From an uncultured Carboxylicivirga sp. (GTDB taxonomy: Bacteria > Bacteroidota > Bacteroidia > Bacteroidales > Marinilabiliaceae), in the NCBI RefSeq assembly GCF_963674565.1, contig NZ_OY771430.1, positions 2,046,001-2,110,000 of the forward strand: a stretch of 64,000 bases of DNA. Direction: 5' to 3'. The notes under the pieces were generated by a model. It made no database searches, was not told where the DNA came from, and worked only from the letters and a program-made list of their open reading frames with translations. The translations under genes were made by a program, and so were the position numbers. Of this stretch, positions 24,682 through 33,811 are shown piece after piece (within the stretch, counting starts at the first letter, position 1; every line of letters begins with the position of its first letter).

Positions 24682-25977
24682 ATGGATAAAAAAGGCTACA
24701 TATCAAAAATTCAACAGGAACTGAAACAGGGTGTCCGGCATTCCAAAACCACTATTGAAAGCCTTGCCAAGGGGTTTGGTATCACCAACAAAAACTTGGT
24801 TAAGGAATTCACTGAGCTGGCCATTGTCTTGAATGCCCGTGAGATTGCTCATGACAGCTCTCTTACCACCTATGAGAAGTATCTTGATATTGTAGCCCTT
24901 TACCAGTCGCAGGTCAACCTGTCCATGCGTACCAGCATGAGCGTGTTGATGCAGCAATATTCCACTCCGGCTCCCATTTCCTTTTTGGCTTCCAGCTATG
25001 TATTGAAACAGGATGGAATGAGTGGTTACAAAGCCTTTAAGAACATTATCAAGGGTGATAAAAATGCCAAGATTGTGGGCAATGCCCATTTGCAACCGGA
25101 ACGAAGTCATCAGGAACCGCTTTATCTGGAGCCATCGGCAGGAAATGGATTGTTGACCATTGCTTTGCCATATCATCAGACTTACGTGAATGAGCTGGAT
25201 GATGTGCGGTTGAGCAATCTTAAAGACCAACCTTTTTCCAAGGTGAGCAGTTGGGATGCGTTAAAACCACCTTTTGCATTTGATAGAAAGTTTGATGGTG
25301 TGGTGACCAATCCGCCCTTTGGCTCTTTGTCAGAACCAATTCTGTTTGGCAATTTCCGGATTAAGCGAATGGAACATGCCATGTGTCTGGCAGCTTTGCG
25401 CTGCATGAAGGACGATGGCCGGGCAGCCATCATTATTGGAGGTCATACCACTTGGGACGAACAGGGTCGGGTAACAGCCGGACACAACCGCATTTTCCTG
25501 AACTACCTTTTTCATTTTTACAATGTAGATGACATCATTCCCATCAACGGTAAAAAGCTCTATTCCCGTCAGGGAACTTCCATCAATACCAGACTGATTC
25601 TTATTAACGGGGCAAAACAGAAACCGGAAGGTGCAGCTCCACTCAAAAACAAGCTTCACGATACTGTTGTAAACACCTATGAGGAACTCTGGGAACGTGT
25701 GGGCTTGGATAATCACAACACCAGCGATATGACAAAAATGAAACTCCGGGCAAAGGCCATCATGTTGAAACAAAAACAGCAATCCTTGGGCGGTCTCCGT
25801 GCCAGAAAAGATGAATACTGGACAGAGATAAAAGGCGACATCATTCTTGTAAAGAAACTCCCCAACGGAATGATTGAATATGATGATTACCACAAAGGAA
25901 AGGTGCGCAATATCCGAGTTAAAAGCGAACTATTTAAGCGCAAGGCCGATGCCATCAAATACTTTAAACACTCCTAG
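24682..25977 (+). CDS. Adenine-specific DNA methyltransferase, likely anti-restriction
   Basis: 431 residues. SAM motif I is LEPSAGNG (150-156 for EPSAGNG) and the catalytic motif IV is NPPF (210-213 in VVTNPPFGS), as in N6-adenine methylases. A helical N-terminal region (about 1-130) precedes. Near the C-terminus KLRAKAIMLKQKQ (354-366) is followed by LGGLRAR, a tag shared with the next two proteins. The helicase gene starts 3 bp after the stop. In phage P1 DarB, a methylase and a strawberry-notch-type helicase are fused, so this pair is probably a split version that protects virus DNA from restriction. Confidence 0.82.
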   Translation: MDKKGYISKIQQELKQGVRHSKTTIESLAKGFGITNKNLVKEFTELAIVLNAREIAHDSSLTTYEKYLDIVALYQSQVNLSMRTSMSVLMQQYSTPAPISFLASSYVLKQDGMSGYKAFKNIIKGDKNAKIVGNAHLQPERSHQEPLYLEPSAGNGLLTIALPYHQTYVNELDDVRLSNLKDQPFSKVSSWDALKPPFAFDRKFDGVVTNPPFGSLSEPILFGNFRIKRMEHAMCLAALRCMKDDGRAAIIIGGHTTWDEQGRVTAGHNRIFLNYLFHFYNVDDIIPINGKKLYSRQGTSINTRLILINGAKQKPEGAAPLKNKLHDTVVNTYEELWERVGLDNHNTSDMTKMKLRAKAIMLKQKQQSLGGLRARKDEYWTEIKGDIILVKKLPNGMIEYDDYHKGKVRNIRVKSELFKRKADAIKYFKHS

Positions 25978-25979
25978 TT

Positions 25980-28900
25980 ATGAAGTCAGATATTAAATTT
26001 CAGAAAGACAGTATAACCATCCGGTTCAGCCAAAAGCCACCCCGACACGTTGGCTCCCGTTTGATTGAATTGGGTTTTTCAACAAGAGATAACAAGAGCT
26101 TTGTCCGTACCAAAAAGTTGGCTCAGAACGAGCATGAATACCTGCAAGGTATGTTGGGTCACAAAGGGCTGGGCATGGCTTACATCCCGGCAGCCGAAAA
26201 AGGTTTTATTCTGGATACCACCGTGCCAGACAGCATGGGTCACGAAATGCACATTGCCATCCGTAAAATCAAAAAAAGCATCGGGCAACCCTTGTTCGAT
26301 TATGTGGCCGGAAAACTGGACTACGAAAATGACGAACTGGTGAAAGCGTTGAGCTGTGAACAGATTGATGCAGTTTCATTGGCCATTTACAATATAGAAA
26401 AACGACACCAAGGAATTATCGTTGGCGACCAGACCGGAATTGGCAAAGGCAGAACAGCAGCCGCCCTGATTCGCTATGGTGTGAAGCAAGGGTTACAACC
26501 TGTGTTCCTTTCTGAAAAGCCCAACCTGTTTACCGACTTGTATCGTGACCTGTCCGACATTGGTAGCTCCGCCCTTGTGCCGTTCATTGTGAATGCCAAG
26601 GAAAGCAAGACCAACATTATGGACAAAAGTGGTGAAGTGGTCTATTCCGCCCCGGAAAAACCTACTCAGGACAGAATCATCAACAACCAAAATGTTCCGG
26701 GTAGTTACAACTTTGTTTGTGCTACCTATTCACAGTTCAACCAGCCCAAGAAGCCCGCTAAACAGCAGTTTTTGAGTGCCGTTTCCGGAGGAAATATTAT
26801 CATCATGGATGAAGCGCATAATGCTTCCGGCAGTTCCAATACAGGTGAGTTTATGCAGGACGTATTGCGCCAGACCAAAGGCGTATGTTTCTTATCGGCC
26901 ACCTTTGCCAAGCGACCTGATAACATGCCCATTTATGCGCAAAAAACCTCCATGAGTGATGCCAACATGAGCAAAGAGGATTTGGTGGAAGCTATCACCA
27001 AGGGCGGTGTGGCTTTACAGGAGATATTGGCAGCCCAACTGGTTTCCGAAGGTCAGATGATTCGTAGGGAACGCTCTTTTGAAGGTGTGGAAGTGAACTA
27101 CATCGAGCTGAAAGAAAAAGCAGCCCAACAAGCAGAAACCGCAGATAAGATTACTTCCATTATCCGGGATATAATTGGCTTTCAGGAAAAATACATCAAT
27201 AAGCAGGTGGAACAGCTTGACAAGATTGCAGCAGCCGAAAGCAAGGAAGTTGAAACTCGGAAAGGAACGGAGAAAGCCGGGGTTGACAACATTCCCTATT
27301 TCTCCAAGGTTTTTAATGTCATCAACCAGCTCCTTTTCAGTCTCAATGCCGAGGACGTAGCCGAACATGCCATCAAGCGGTTGAAGGATGGTAAAAAGCC
27401 TGTGATTGCTTTTGCTTCCACAATGGGCAGCTTCTTGGAAGACATGGCTAAGCCGGATGATGTGATTAACGGTGATTTCTCCATCGTACTGGAGAAAGGT
27501 CTGGATAGCGTTCTTCGCTATACTGAAAAGGATATTGACGGCCAGAGCGAAGGCAAAACATTTAATATATCTGACTTATCTGAAGAAGCTCAATTTGCTT
27601 ACCGGGATATTCTCAAACGCATTGAAAAAGCTTCCACCGGAATTACTATCAGTCCGTTGGATTTGATTATCCAAAAGATTCAGGAAGCCGGGTATTCTGT
27701 TGGCGAAGTGACCGGACGTAAGCTTTGTGTACAGTACAACTCTACCAAGAAGGGCAATACAACCGCCTTAGTGCTGAACCGCAAAAAGGAAAACACAGCC
27801 AGCTTATTCCGTCAGTTCAATGACAACGAAATCGACTGTTTATTGATTAACCAATCGGGTTCCACAGGGGCATCGGCTCATGCCATTGTCACCGATAAAG
27901 TTCCGGCAGAAAAAGTGAAGCAACGGGTGATGATTATTCTCCAACCAGAGCTAAACATCAATACCGAAATCCAGAAACGTGGACGTATCAACCGCACCGG
28001 ACAGATAATGAAACCGATTTACGATTACATTATCTCATCCATCCCGGCACAAAAGCGGTTTATGATGATGCTCAAAAAGAAGCTCAAATCGCTGGATGCC
28101 AATACCACTTCTAACCAGAAAAACAGCAAGTCACAACTGGAATCGGATGATTTTCTGAATAAGTACGGTGACAAAGTGGTTCGTCAATACATGCTAGAAA
28201 ACCCGGAGCTGAATAAAGCCTTGGATAATCCTTTGAAATTTGAAGGTAAGGACAGCGATGAAACACCATCCGAAGGCGATGCTTCCAAAGTATCTGGTCG
28301 TGTGGCCGTATTATCAGTTAAGGAACAGGAGAAGTTTTACAGCGAGGTGATAGAACGGTACAACGACTATGTGGAGTACCTCAAACAGTCGGGTGAATAT
28401 GACCTTGAAGTGGAAGTCCTTGACCTGAAATCGGAGACCATCGACCGCAGGGTAGTGATTGCAGGTAAAGGTGGCCGTTCCGTATTCGGTAATGATACCT
28501 TTTTAGAGAAATGTGAGTGCAACGTTTTAAAGAAACCTTATGGCAAAGCAGAACTGGAAAAGCTCATCCAGAAACATTTGGAAGGAAAACACACCGATGC
28601 CATTTCTGAAGAAATCATTGCAGCCCATGAAAAGCATGTTCAGGTCAAATTAAACGAAGACTTAAAGGAACTTGAAACCAAGTACAAGGAACTGATTGCA
28701 GATATTGTCAATGAAAAGCCGTATCAAAAGATTCCGGTATTTGACAAGGCAGCCCAAAAGGAATACTTAGCCGAGCGAACCGAAGAACTTGAAACGGCAA
28801 AACAGGAAGCCATTACCAAAACACAAACACAAAGCGAAAACCGCAAGAACTACTTAAATGGCTTCTTTCGTTTCTTCCGCACCGGACATGGTTATTTCTA

Positions 28901-29927
28901 CCCGGCATTGAGCTTTGAAGCTGATAGTAGTGATAATTCCTATTGCATTTTTTTAGGCTTTGACATTAATCCCAAACGCAAGAACCCTTATGCACCGTCA
29001 GCGGTTAAGCTTCGCTTTGCCATATCTGACAGTCGCAAATACATTGTCCTTCCAGCTTCGGGTGATACAGCCAAGGAGATTGAACGGATTCAGGCACGTA
29101 GTTTTCAACTTTCCATTTCGCAAAAAGAAAACCTGATTAACCGTTGGGATGAAGCCATCAAAGCCTACACAGCAGACCGACAAATTCGCTACATCGTGAC
29201 AGGAAACATCCTGCAAGGTTCAGCTGATTTTTCCGGTAAATTGGTGAGCTATACAACTAAAGGCAAAGGAGTTCAAAAAGGCATCCTGATGAGTGAAGCA
29301 TGGTCGCCCGACAATGGCGATAGCAAAGCCAATGCTTATGTTGTGGCTCCCATAGCCAAACTTCAAAAGCACATCATGAGCCTTCGCAGTGGTGCGGCCA
29401 TCAATACCGAAAACAAAATCAGTATAGTGCGCCATTATGATGGAAACTTTCAGGTCATCATGCCCAAGTCCAAAAGCCACATTCCCATTTACACTGATAA
29501 GGACGTGGTAAAGCTTCTGGTCAATAACCGGGATGGTTTTGAAATGGTCTCCGGTAACATGAAGGCTTCCATCACTGAAAACAACATGCCAAAGCTCCTG
29601 ACATTGCTTGGAGAACGGTTCAGTCTTTCGGTGAAGATACCCCGTCATTATTTCGATGAATATCTTGAAAAAGGTTCCAAGCGTAATGATACGGTGGACA
29701 GCCTTACCAAAGAAGCTATGGAACTTTTTGAATTGGATAAAAAGGCATTTCCTGATAGGCTGGCCAAACAAAAGCAGAGCTTCCAGAAAAGCAAATCAGA
29801 CAACGAGGATAAAACCAAGACTATGAAACTGGTCAAGCTCCGGGCAAAAGCCATCCTGATTCTGCAAAAGCAAATGCGCAACGTGGCTGGCTTGGGTTCT
29901 CATCCTAAAATCAAGACCATCCTATGA
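25980..29927 (+). CDS. Strawberry-notch-like superfamily 2 helicase
   Basis: 1315 residues. Walker A is GDQTGIGKGRT (149-159), in the glycine-rich form typical of strawberry-notch proteins. Motif II is DEAH (277-280 in IIMDEAHNASG), motif III is LSATFAKRP, and motif VI is QKRGRINRTGQ near 663-675. The middle insertion (about 330-560) and a long C-terminal region (about 690-1280) are helical or mixed. The end carries KLRAKAILILQKQ (1286-1298) and then VAGLG, the same tag as in the methylase. It overlaps the next gene by 4 bp. Such helicases are part of polyvalent anti-defence sets in phages and plasmids. Confidence 0.85.
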   Translation: MKSDIKFQKDSITIRFSQKPPRHVGSRLIELGFSTRDNKSFVRTKKLAQNEHEYLQGMLGHKGLGMAYIPAAEKGFILDTTVPDSMGHEMHIAIRKIKKSIGQPLFDYVAGKLDYENDELVKALSCEQIDAVSLAIYNIEKRHQGIIVGDQTGIGKGRTAAALIRYGVKQGLQPVFLSEKPNLFTDLYRDLSDIGSSALVPFIVNAKESKTNIMDKSGEVVYSAPEKPTQDRIINNQNVPGSYNFVCATYSQFNQPKKPAKQQFLSAVSGGNIIIMDEAHNASGSSNTGEFMQDVLRQTKGVCFLSATFAKRPDNMPIYAQKTSMSDANMSKEDLVEAITKGGVALQEILAAQLVSEGQMIRRERSFEGVEVNYIELKEKAAQQAETADKITSIIRDIIGFQEKYINKQVEQLDKIAAAESKEVETRKGTEKAGVDNIPYFSKVFNVINQLLFSLNAEDVAEHAIKRLKDGKKPVIAFASTMGSFLEDMAKPDDVINGDFSIVLEKGLDSVLRYTEKDIDGQSEGKTFNISDLSEEAQFAYRDILKRIEKASTGITISPLDLIIQKIQEAGYSVGEVTGRKLCVQYNSTKKGNTTALVLNRKKENTASLFRQFNDNEIDCLLINQSGSTGASAHAIVTDKVPAEKVKQRVMIILQPELNINTEIQKRGRINRTGQIMKPIYDYIISSIPAQKRFMMMLKKKLKSLDANTTSNQKNSKSQLESDDFLNKYGDKVVRQYMLENPELNKALDNPLKFEGKDSDETPSEGDASKVSGRVAVLSVKEQEKFYSEVIERYNDYVEYLKQSGEYDLEVEVLDLKSETIDRRVVIAGKGGRSVFGNDTFLEKCECNVLKKPYGKAELEKLIQKHLEGKHTDAISEEIIAAHEKHVQVKLNEDLKELETKYKELIADIVNEKPYQKIPVFDKAAQKEYLAERTEELETAKQEAITKTQTQSENRKNYLNGFFRFFRTGHGYFYPALSFEADSSDNSYCIFLGFDINPKRKNPYAPSAVKLRFAISDSRKYIVLPASGDTAKEIERIQARSFQLSISQKENLINRWDEAIKAYTADRQIRYIVTGNILQGSADFSGKLVSYTTKGKGVQKGILMSEAWSPDNGDSKANAYVVAPIAKLQKHIMSLRSGAAINTENKISIVRHYDGNFQVIMPKSKSHIPIYTDKDVVKLLVNNRDGFEMVSGNMKASITENNMPKLLTLLGERFSLSVKIPRHYFDEYLEKGSKRNDTVDSLTKEAMELFELDKKAFPDRLAKQKQSFQKSKSDNEDKTKTMKLVKLRAKAILILQKQMRNVAGLGSHPKIKTIL

Positions 29928-31948
29928 GTAAGGCTAAGAAGATACAGCTCCGTACTGACCGCTTCCCGGAACTTCGTGGCATTGACGATGAAGTGGAAAA
30001 AGCCTTGCAGGAGAAGCAAAAGAACCGTCAATACAAGGATGCCGGGAAACGGGTGCATGGTTCACGAAAAGAACAGGCCATGTACAATAAGCTCATCAGC
30101 TCCACCGACCTGCAAAGTATCGAACAGGATGAAGCCACGGCCATTGAGCTGGTGAAAAAAGACAAAGTTTTCCCAAAGGTTGACCCACAACTGGAGAAAG
30201 AAAACGGAACGGATTCCGGTTGTGCCTTTATGAAAGTAAAGCTTCGTCAGGCATTCCCGGCCACACCTTATGCCAATACCAAATTGGCACGAGAGCAATA
30301 CGTGAAAATGGCAGAAGCTTTTAATACCGTATTTCTGGATGCTATAACAATTGATGACCTGAAAAAGCTTTTCACCATTGCTACGGATGGACAGATAATA
30401 CCCAAGACAGACTTCGGTATGTTGTTCGGAAAGCAGCTCCGCAATTTGGTATTTGTACTGTATGGCTATGGTAATGGTGTGGGTGTAGCTAAACAAACAC
30501 TGATTGATGCCCGGCAATACTCCGGTATTACCAAAGAAAGAGCCTTACCGCATTACAATAACCTCAAGGCGTATTACGACCGGATTATCGAACGCCAGCA
30601 ACAGTGCATTGATTCGGCCAAGCAGATTATTTCTATATCCGACATGAAACAGCACCGGATGAATGACCTGACATTCCGGGGCGGCATGCTTAGTAGTGTT
30701 CAAACCATAGAGCAATACGTCCAATATGTAACGCAAGTATGTACCCGGTTTATAAACGACCATCAAAAAGAATTTAATCAGAAGAAAGAGCAATTTCCCA
30801 ATAAAGAATTTAAACCGGACTGGTCTTGGTCTGATACCAAGAAAACAGCAGCAGCAACCAAGAGTAGCTCAAAACCAAAGATTGAGGCTGTACCCTTAGA
30901 TTACATTAAACGTACCGGGGGATTATTGATTGAGGAAGCGGATGAAAAGACGGTTATTGAAAAGCTGCATTTTAAATCACTCACTTTAGGCAACTATGTG
31001 AAGGACAATGAAGCGCAGGAACATATCCGGCATTTTGTAGCAGCCATCGTGGATTTGTGCGAAATATTGGATATTAACCTGAGCATGAATGAAAACCTTG
31101 CCATTGCCTTTGGAGCTTTTGGCCGTGGCGGTAAAGCGATGGCCACCTATTACCCGACACGACAGCTCATCAACTTAACCAAACGAAATGGTGACGGTTC
31201 GGTAGCTCACGAATGGGGTCATTTCTTTGACCATTTCCTCAATGGTTTTGCATTGACCAAACCAGCACTGCGCTCCGAGCAATATTTAGACCTTATGATG
31301 GAGAAGTTTGGAAGCAGGCGTAAATACCTGACCAGTTCACGCTCCTCCATGAGCCGGGATTACTTTATCAGCGAAATGGAATACAACCTGAAAAATTTTA
31401 TTCCTGAAAGTCCCATGCTCAAAAGTATAGCCGGATTGGTTGCCATGTTGCGCTTTGGGTATTACCACATCGAAGGAACAATGGTCAGCTACAATCAGGA
31501 CACTATCAAGGACAAAAAGCCAACAGACAGTTTTCTGTATTACTATTCCAAGTTGCAAGGCTCCTACTGGAGCAACATTGCTGAAATGTTTGCCCGTAGT
31601 TTTGAGTGTTATGTTTCGGATAAGCTCAAAGAGCAAGGACGGGTAAACAACTATCTGGTTTCAGGAAGCATGTTCGGGTTTCCGGTATATCCGCAAGGCA
31701 AGGAACGGGAGTGCATCAACAAATGCTTCGACCACCTGATTGCATCCATGAAAAGCCATCTTTCAATCAAGTCCTTTACCCCATTCACCACTCAACGAGC
31801 CGATGAATACATCGACCTGACCCAAGACGGAACAGTGAACAAAGGTGTGATTGTAGGAAAAGAACGCAAACTGAAGCTGGCCAAAATACGGGCAAAAGCC
31901 ATTATCATCAAACAGAAACAAGCCCTTTCTGAGGGCAGCAAAAAATAA
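29924..31948 (+). CDS. LPD1-like zinc metallopeptidase-domain protein
   Basis: 674 residues. The zincin signature HEWGH is at 429-433 (SVAHEWGHFFDHFL). A downstream glutamate in NIAEMFARSFECYV (about residues 546-559) could be the third zinc ligand. The C-terminal 400 residues with this arrangement resemble the LPD1 domain of large polyvalent proteins, thought to be delivered into the host to blunt defences. The N-terminal 300 residues are helical and partly coiled. It ends with KIRAKAIIIKQKQ (655-667), the tag shared with the two preceding proteins. Overlap with the helicase stop indicates a single operon. Confidence 0.7.
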   Translation: MSKAKKIQLRTDRFPELRGIDDEVEKALQEKQKNRQYKDAGKRVHGSRKEQAMYNKLISSTDLQSIEQDEATAIELVKKDKVFPKVDPQLEKENGTDSGCAFMKVKLRQAFPATPYANTKLAREQYVKMAEAFNTVFLDAITIDDLKKLFTIATDGQIIPKTDFGMLFGKQLRNLVFVLYGYGNGVGVAKQTLIDARQYSGITKERALPHYNNLKAYYDRIIERQQQCIDSAKQIISISDMKQHRMNDLTFRGGMLSSVQTIEQYVQYVTQVCTRFINDHQKEFNQKKEQFPNKEFKPDWSWSDTKKTAAATKSSSKPKIEAVPLDYIKRTGGLLIEEADEKTVIEKLHFKSLTLGNYVKDNEAQEHIRHFVAAIVDLCEILDINLSMNENLAIAFGAFGRGGKAMATYYPTRQLINLTKRNGDGSVAHEWGHFFDHFLNGFALTKPALRSEQYLDLMMEKFGSRRKYLTSSRSSMSRDYFISEMEYNLKNFIPESPMLKSIAGLVAMLRFGYYHIEGTMVSYNQDTIKDKKPTDSFLYYYSKLQGSYWSNIAEMFARSFECYVSDKLKEQGRVNNYLVSGSMFGFPVYPQGKERECINKCFDHLIASMKSHLSIKSFTPFTTQRADEYIDLTQDGTVNKGVIVGKERKLKLAKIRAKAIIIKQKQALSEGSKK

Positions 31949-31977
31949 AAACGTGTTAAAACTTAATATCATACAGC

Positions 31978-32835
31978 ATGAGACTTACTATAAAAAATTA
32001 CAAGGAAGCTACTAAGAATATTGATTTTAAAAAACTGCCTGAAGCCGCACAGGAAGCGCATAAGGAGTTTAGTTCGTTTGCGGAGTTCTACAACGATGAT
32101 AAGGACATCAAAGAGATGCTGGATAACCATTTCCGTATAGTGAAACCTTTTCTGAAAGATGAACCCAAGAAGGCTTCGTCCTCCAAAAAGCCAGCCAAGA
32201 AATCTGCTCCAAAAACAGAAAGCAAGATCACTGCTTCCAAGTCACGACAGAAAAAAACTGCAACCCGGAAGAAAGCATCCCCAAAGCAGGCAAAACGCAA
32301 ACCTAACGAGGTAGCATTAATGCCTTTAGAGATTCGGATAATCAAACGCTATCTGGCACTGCATGGGAAAAAGGTATCTGAACGTCAGGTGTCATTGCTT
32401 TACAAAGTCATCCAGAAAGCCGCTACTGAAAAGACCATCCGAAAAACCAGCAAGTATGCCGAAGAAATCAGCAAAATCGGTAACGACCTTGCTAGTACCT
32501 ATAAACAGATGGGTTCGTCCTGCACTTTTGAGATACCGGATACTCTGCACAGCAAGCTGAAAAACATTGTGGACAGCTATGGTGTCAGTCCGGCCATTGC
32601 CCTTATCAAGCGGTTCATTAACCTGTATGGAAACATCACCATCGAAAAGGCACAACGCTTATTGGCCAGCATCAAAAATGCCAAGAAAAGCGGAAAAGTT
32701 GGCTCCGGGGACAATGCCTACGACCGGGTGAACCAAGTCCAGAGACATTTGGAAGATTATCTTGAAAGTGACAAGCTATTGGTGACTAATATCCAATTAA
32801 ACGGATTGAAAGGAGTTGCCGGGTTGGGAAAGTAA
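31978..32835 (+). CDS. Lysine-rich DNA-binding-type protein, zero-frame product of a frameshift gene
   Basis: 285 residues. Residues about 62-110 form a histone-H1-like tail rich in Lys, Ala, Ser and Pro (KKPAKKSAPK, TRKKASPKQAKRK). Flanking parts are helical and soluble. A final helix runs into LNGLKGVAGLGK. It probably binds and condenses DNA. The last codons contain the slippery heptamer GGGAAAG (32826-32832). A -1 shift there would continue for 214 codons into the P-loop ATPase, giving a 499-residue fusion. Without the shift, translation ends at TAA 32833-32835. Confidence 0.7.
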   Translation: MRLTIKNYKEATKNIDFKKLPEAAQEAHKEFSSFAEFYNDDKDIKEMLDNHFRIVKPFLKDEPKKASSSKKPAKKSAPKTESKITASKSRQKKTATRKKASPKQAKRKPNEVALMPLEIRIIKRYLALHGKKVSERQVSLLYKVIQKAATEKTIRKTSKYAEEISKIGNDLASTYKQMGSSCTFEIPDTLHSKLKNIVDSYGVSPAIALIKRFINLYGNITIEKAQRLLASIKNAKKSGKVGSGDNAYDRVNQVQRHLEDYLESDKLLVTNIQLNGLKGVAGLGK

Positions 32836-32887
32836 AAGCCACTTCTACCAAGCCCTCAAGTAGAGGTGGCAATAATTTACATGGGCT
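32826..32887 (+). promoter_or_regulatory. Programmed -1 frameshift signal (slippery site plus pseudoknot)
   Basis: The heptamer GGGAAAG (32826-32832) is in phase as G GGA AAG, the same as in phage lambda G/GT. A 5-nt spacer (TAAAA, with the zero-frame stop) follows, then an 11-bp stem: GCCACTTCTAC (32838-32848) with GTAGAGGTGGC (32860-32870), one T-G pair. The loop AGCCC (32851-32855) can pair with GGGCT (32883-32887), forming an H-type pseudoknot. The -1 frame has no ATG or TTG start upstream of the ATPase and is open from 32790. Confidence 0.82.
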
Positions 32888-33476
32888 AACAGGAATTGGA
32901 AACCATGTGGTTTCTTCGGGACAAGTGGTATCAGCTAACCAATTGGCAAAAATGAAGTTTTCCACCCTATCCATCGGTGGAAAATTTGGAAAGCTATTGG
33001 GCAAACCCTACAAGCCATTTTACCTGATGATTTACGGGAATCGCTTTAACGGTAAAAGCTCCGTGGCCATGCTTTTAGCCGATGAGCTGGTCAAAGGTGG
33101 ATTGAATGCCCTGTATGTCTCCAATGAAGAAGGTGTGAAAGGCTCCCTTCAGGAAAAGCTATTGCGCTTAAAAATTAGCAGCCCGATACATTTTGTGGAA
33201 GATTACAACCCAAAACAGTTCCGGGGTTATGATGCCGTTTTTCTGGACAGTACCCAGACCGTAGGCATGAAACCCGATGAGTTTAAAGCACTCAAAAAGC
33301 AGTACCCGGAAACATCTTTCATTTTGGTGTTCAAAGCCAATAGAGACGGTAGTTCCAAAGGTGGCAGTGATTGGGAACATGACGTGGATGCTATCATGCA
33401 CATCGAGAACCAAAGTGCCACAATGGAAAAGAACCGTTTTCCGGGTGGAAGTACCGAAACCATTAAAATGTTCTAA
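32832..33476 (+). CDS. RecA/RadA-like P-loop ATPase, -1 frame extension of the lysine-rich gene
   Basis: 214 codons read after a -1 shift at GGGAAAG; an independent start would need the GTG at 32907 (189 residues). Numbered from that GTG, Walker A is GNRFNGKS (44-51). LNALYVSNEEGVKG follows, as in RadA/DnaB-type ATPases, and YDAVFLDS (about 107-115) fits Walker B. The stretch just after the shift contains LHGLTGIGN, with the Gly-Leu/Ile-Gly motif also seen in other proteins of the block. It is likely a DNA-handling or packaging ATPase; no terminase is present, so it is the best packaging candidate. The next gene starts 3 bp after its stop. Confidence 0.7.
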   Translation, partial: VKATSTKPSSRGGNNLHGLTGIGNHVVSSGQVVSANQLAKMKFSTLSIGGKFGKLLGKPYKPFYLMIYGNRFNGKSSVAMLLADELVKGGLNALYVSNEEGVKGSLQEKLLRLKISSPIHFVEDYNPKQFRGYDAVFLDSTQTVGMKPDEFKALKKQYPETSFILVFKANRDGSSKGGSDWEHDVDAIMHIENQSATMEKNRFPGGSTETIKMF

Positions 33477-33478
33477 GC

Positions 33479-33811
33479 ATGGAAGAAGTAACTATCAAAC
33501 TCTTTTGGGTGACAGTCGGAACTATGGGGTCGTTAGTGGTTGGTGTAGTCTCATTCCTTATCCGCAGTGCTATTTCAAAAAATGCAACCAAGGAAAATGT
33601 AACCGCTAAAACGGATTTACTGGAGAAAGACATCACGCACCTTACCAAAGAACTGGAAGGGGCTGAAAACAAGTTTGCCATACTGCATAAACGGATTTCC
33701 GATTTACGGGACAGCTCCAAGGAGATTTATGTCAGCAAGGAACTGTTCCACCAAACCATTAAACAGCTCAATGAAAAGCTGGATACCATTTTAAAATTTG
33801 TTGAGCGATGA
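33479..33811 (+). CDS. Small membrane protein with coiled coil (lysis cassette)
   Basis: 110 residues. One N-terminal transmembrane helix (about 8-28, LFWVTVGTMGSLVVGVVSFLI) is followed by a charged coiled coil (about 45-108, LLEKDITHLTKELEGAENKF). The topology matches i-spanin-like or holin-accessory proteins of phage lysis operons. It overlaps the holin-like gene by 4 bp (ATGA), and the GH108 enzyme follows. A virion membrane protein is an alternative. Confidence 0.55.
   Translation: MEEVTIKLFWVTVGTMGSLVVGVVSFLIRSAISKNATKENVTAKTDLLEKDITHLTKELEGAENKFAILHKRISDLRDSSKEIYVSKELFHQTIKQLNEKLDTILKFVER

Noticed and set aside
32905..32907. ATG at 32905 as start of the P-loop ATPase
   Set aside because: It is in a different frame (reads Met-Trp-Phe), so it cannot start the ATPase; the GTG at 32907 or the upstream frameshift is needed.
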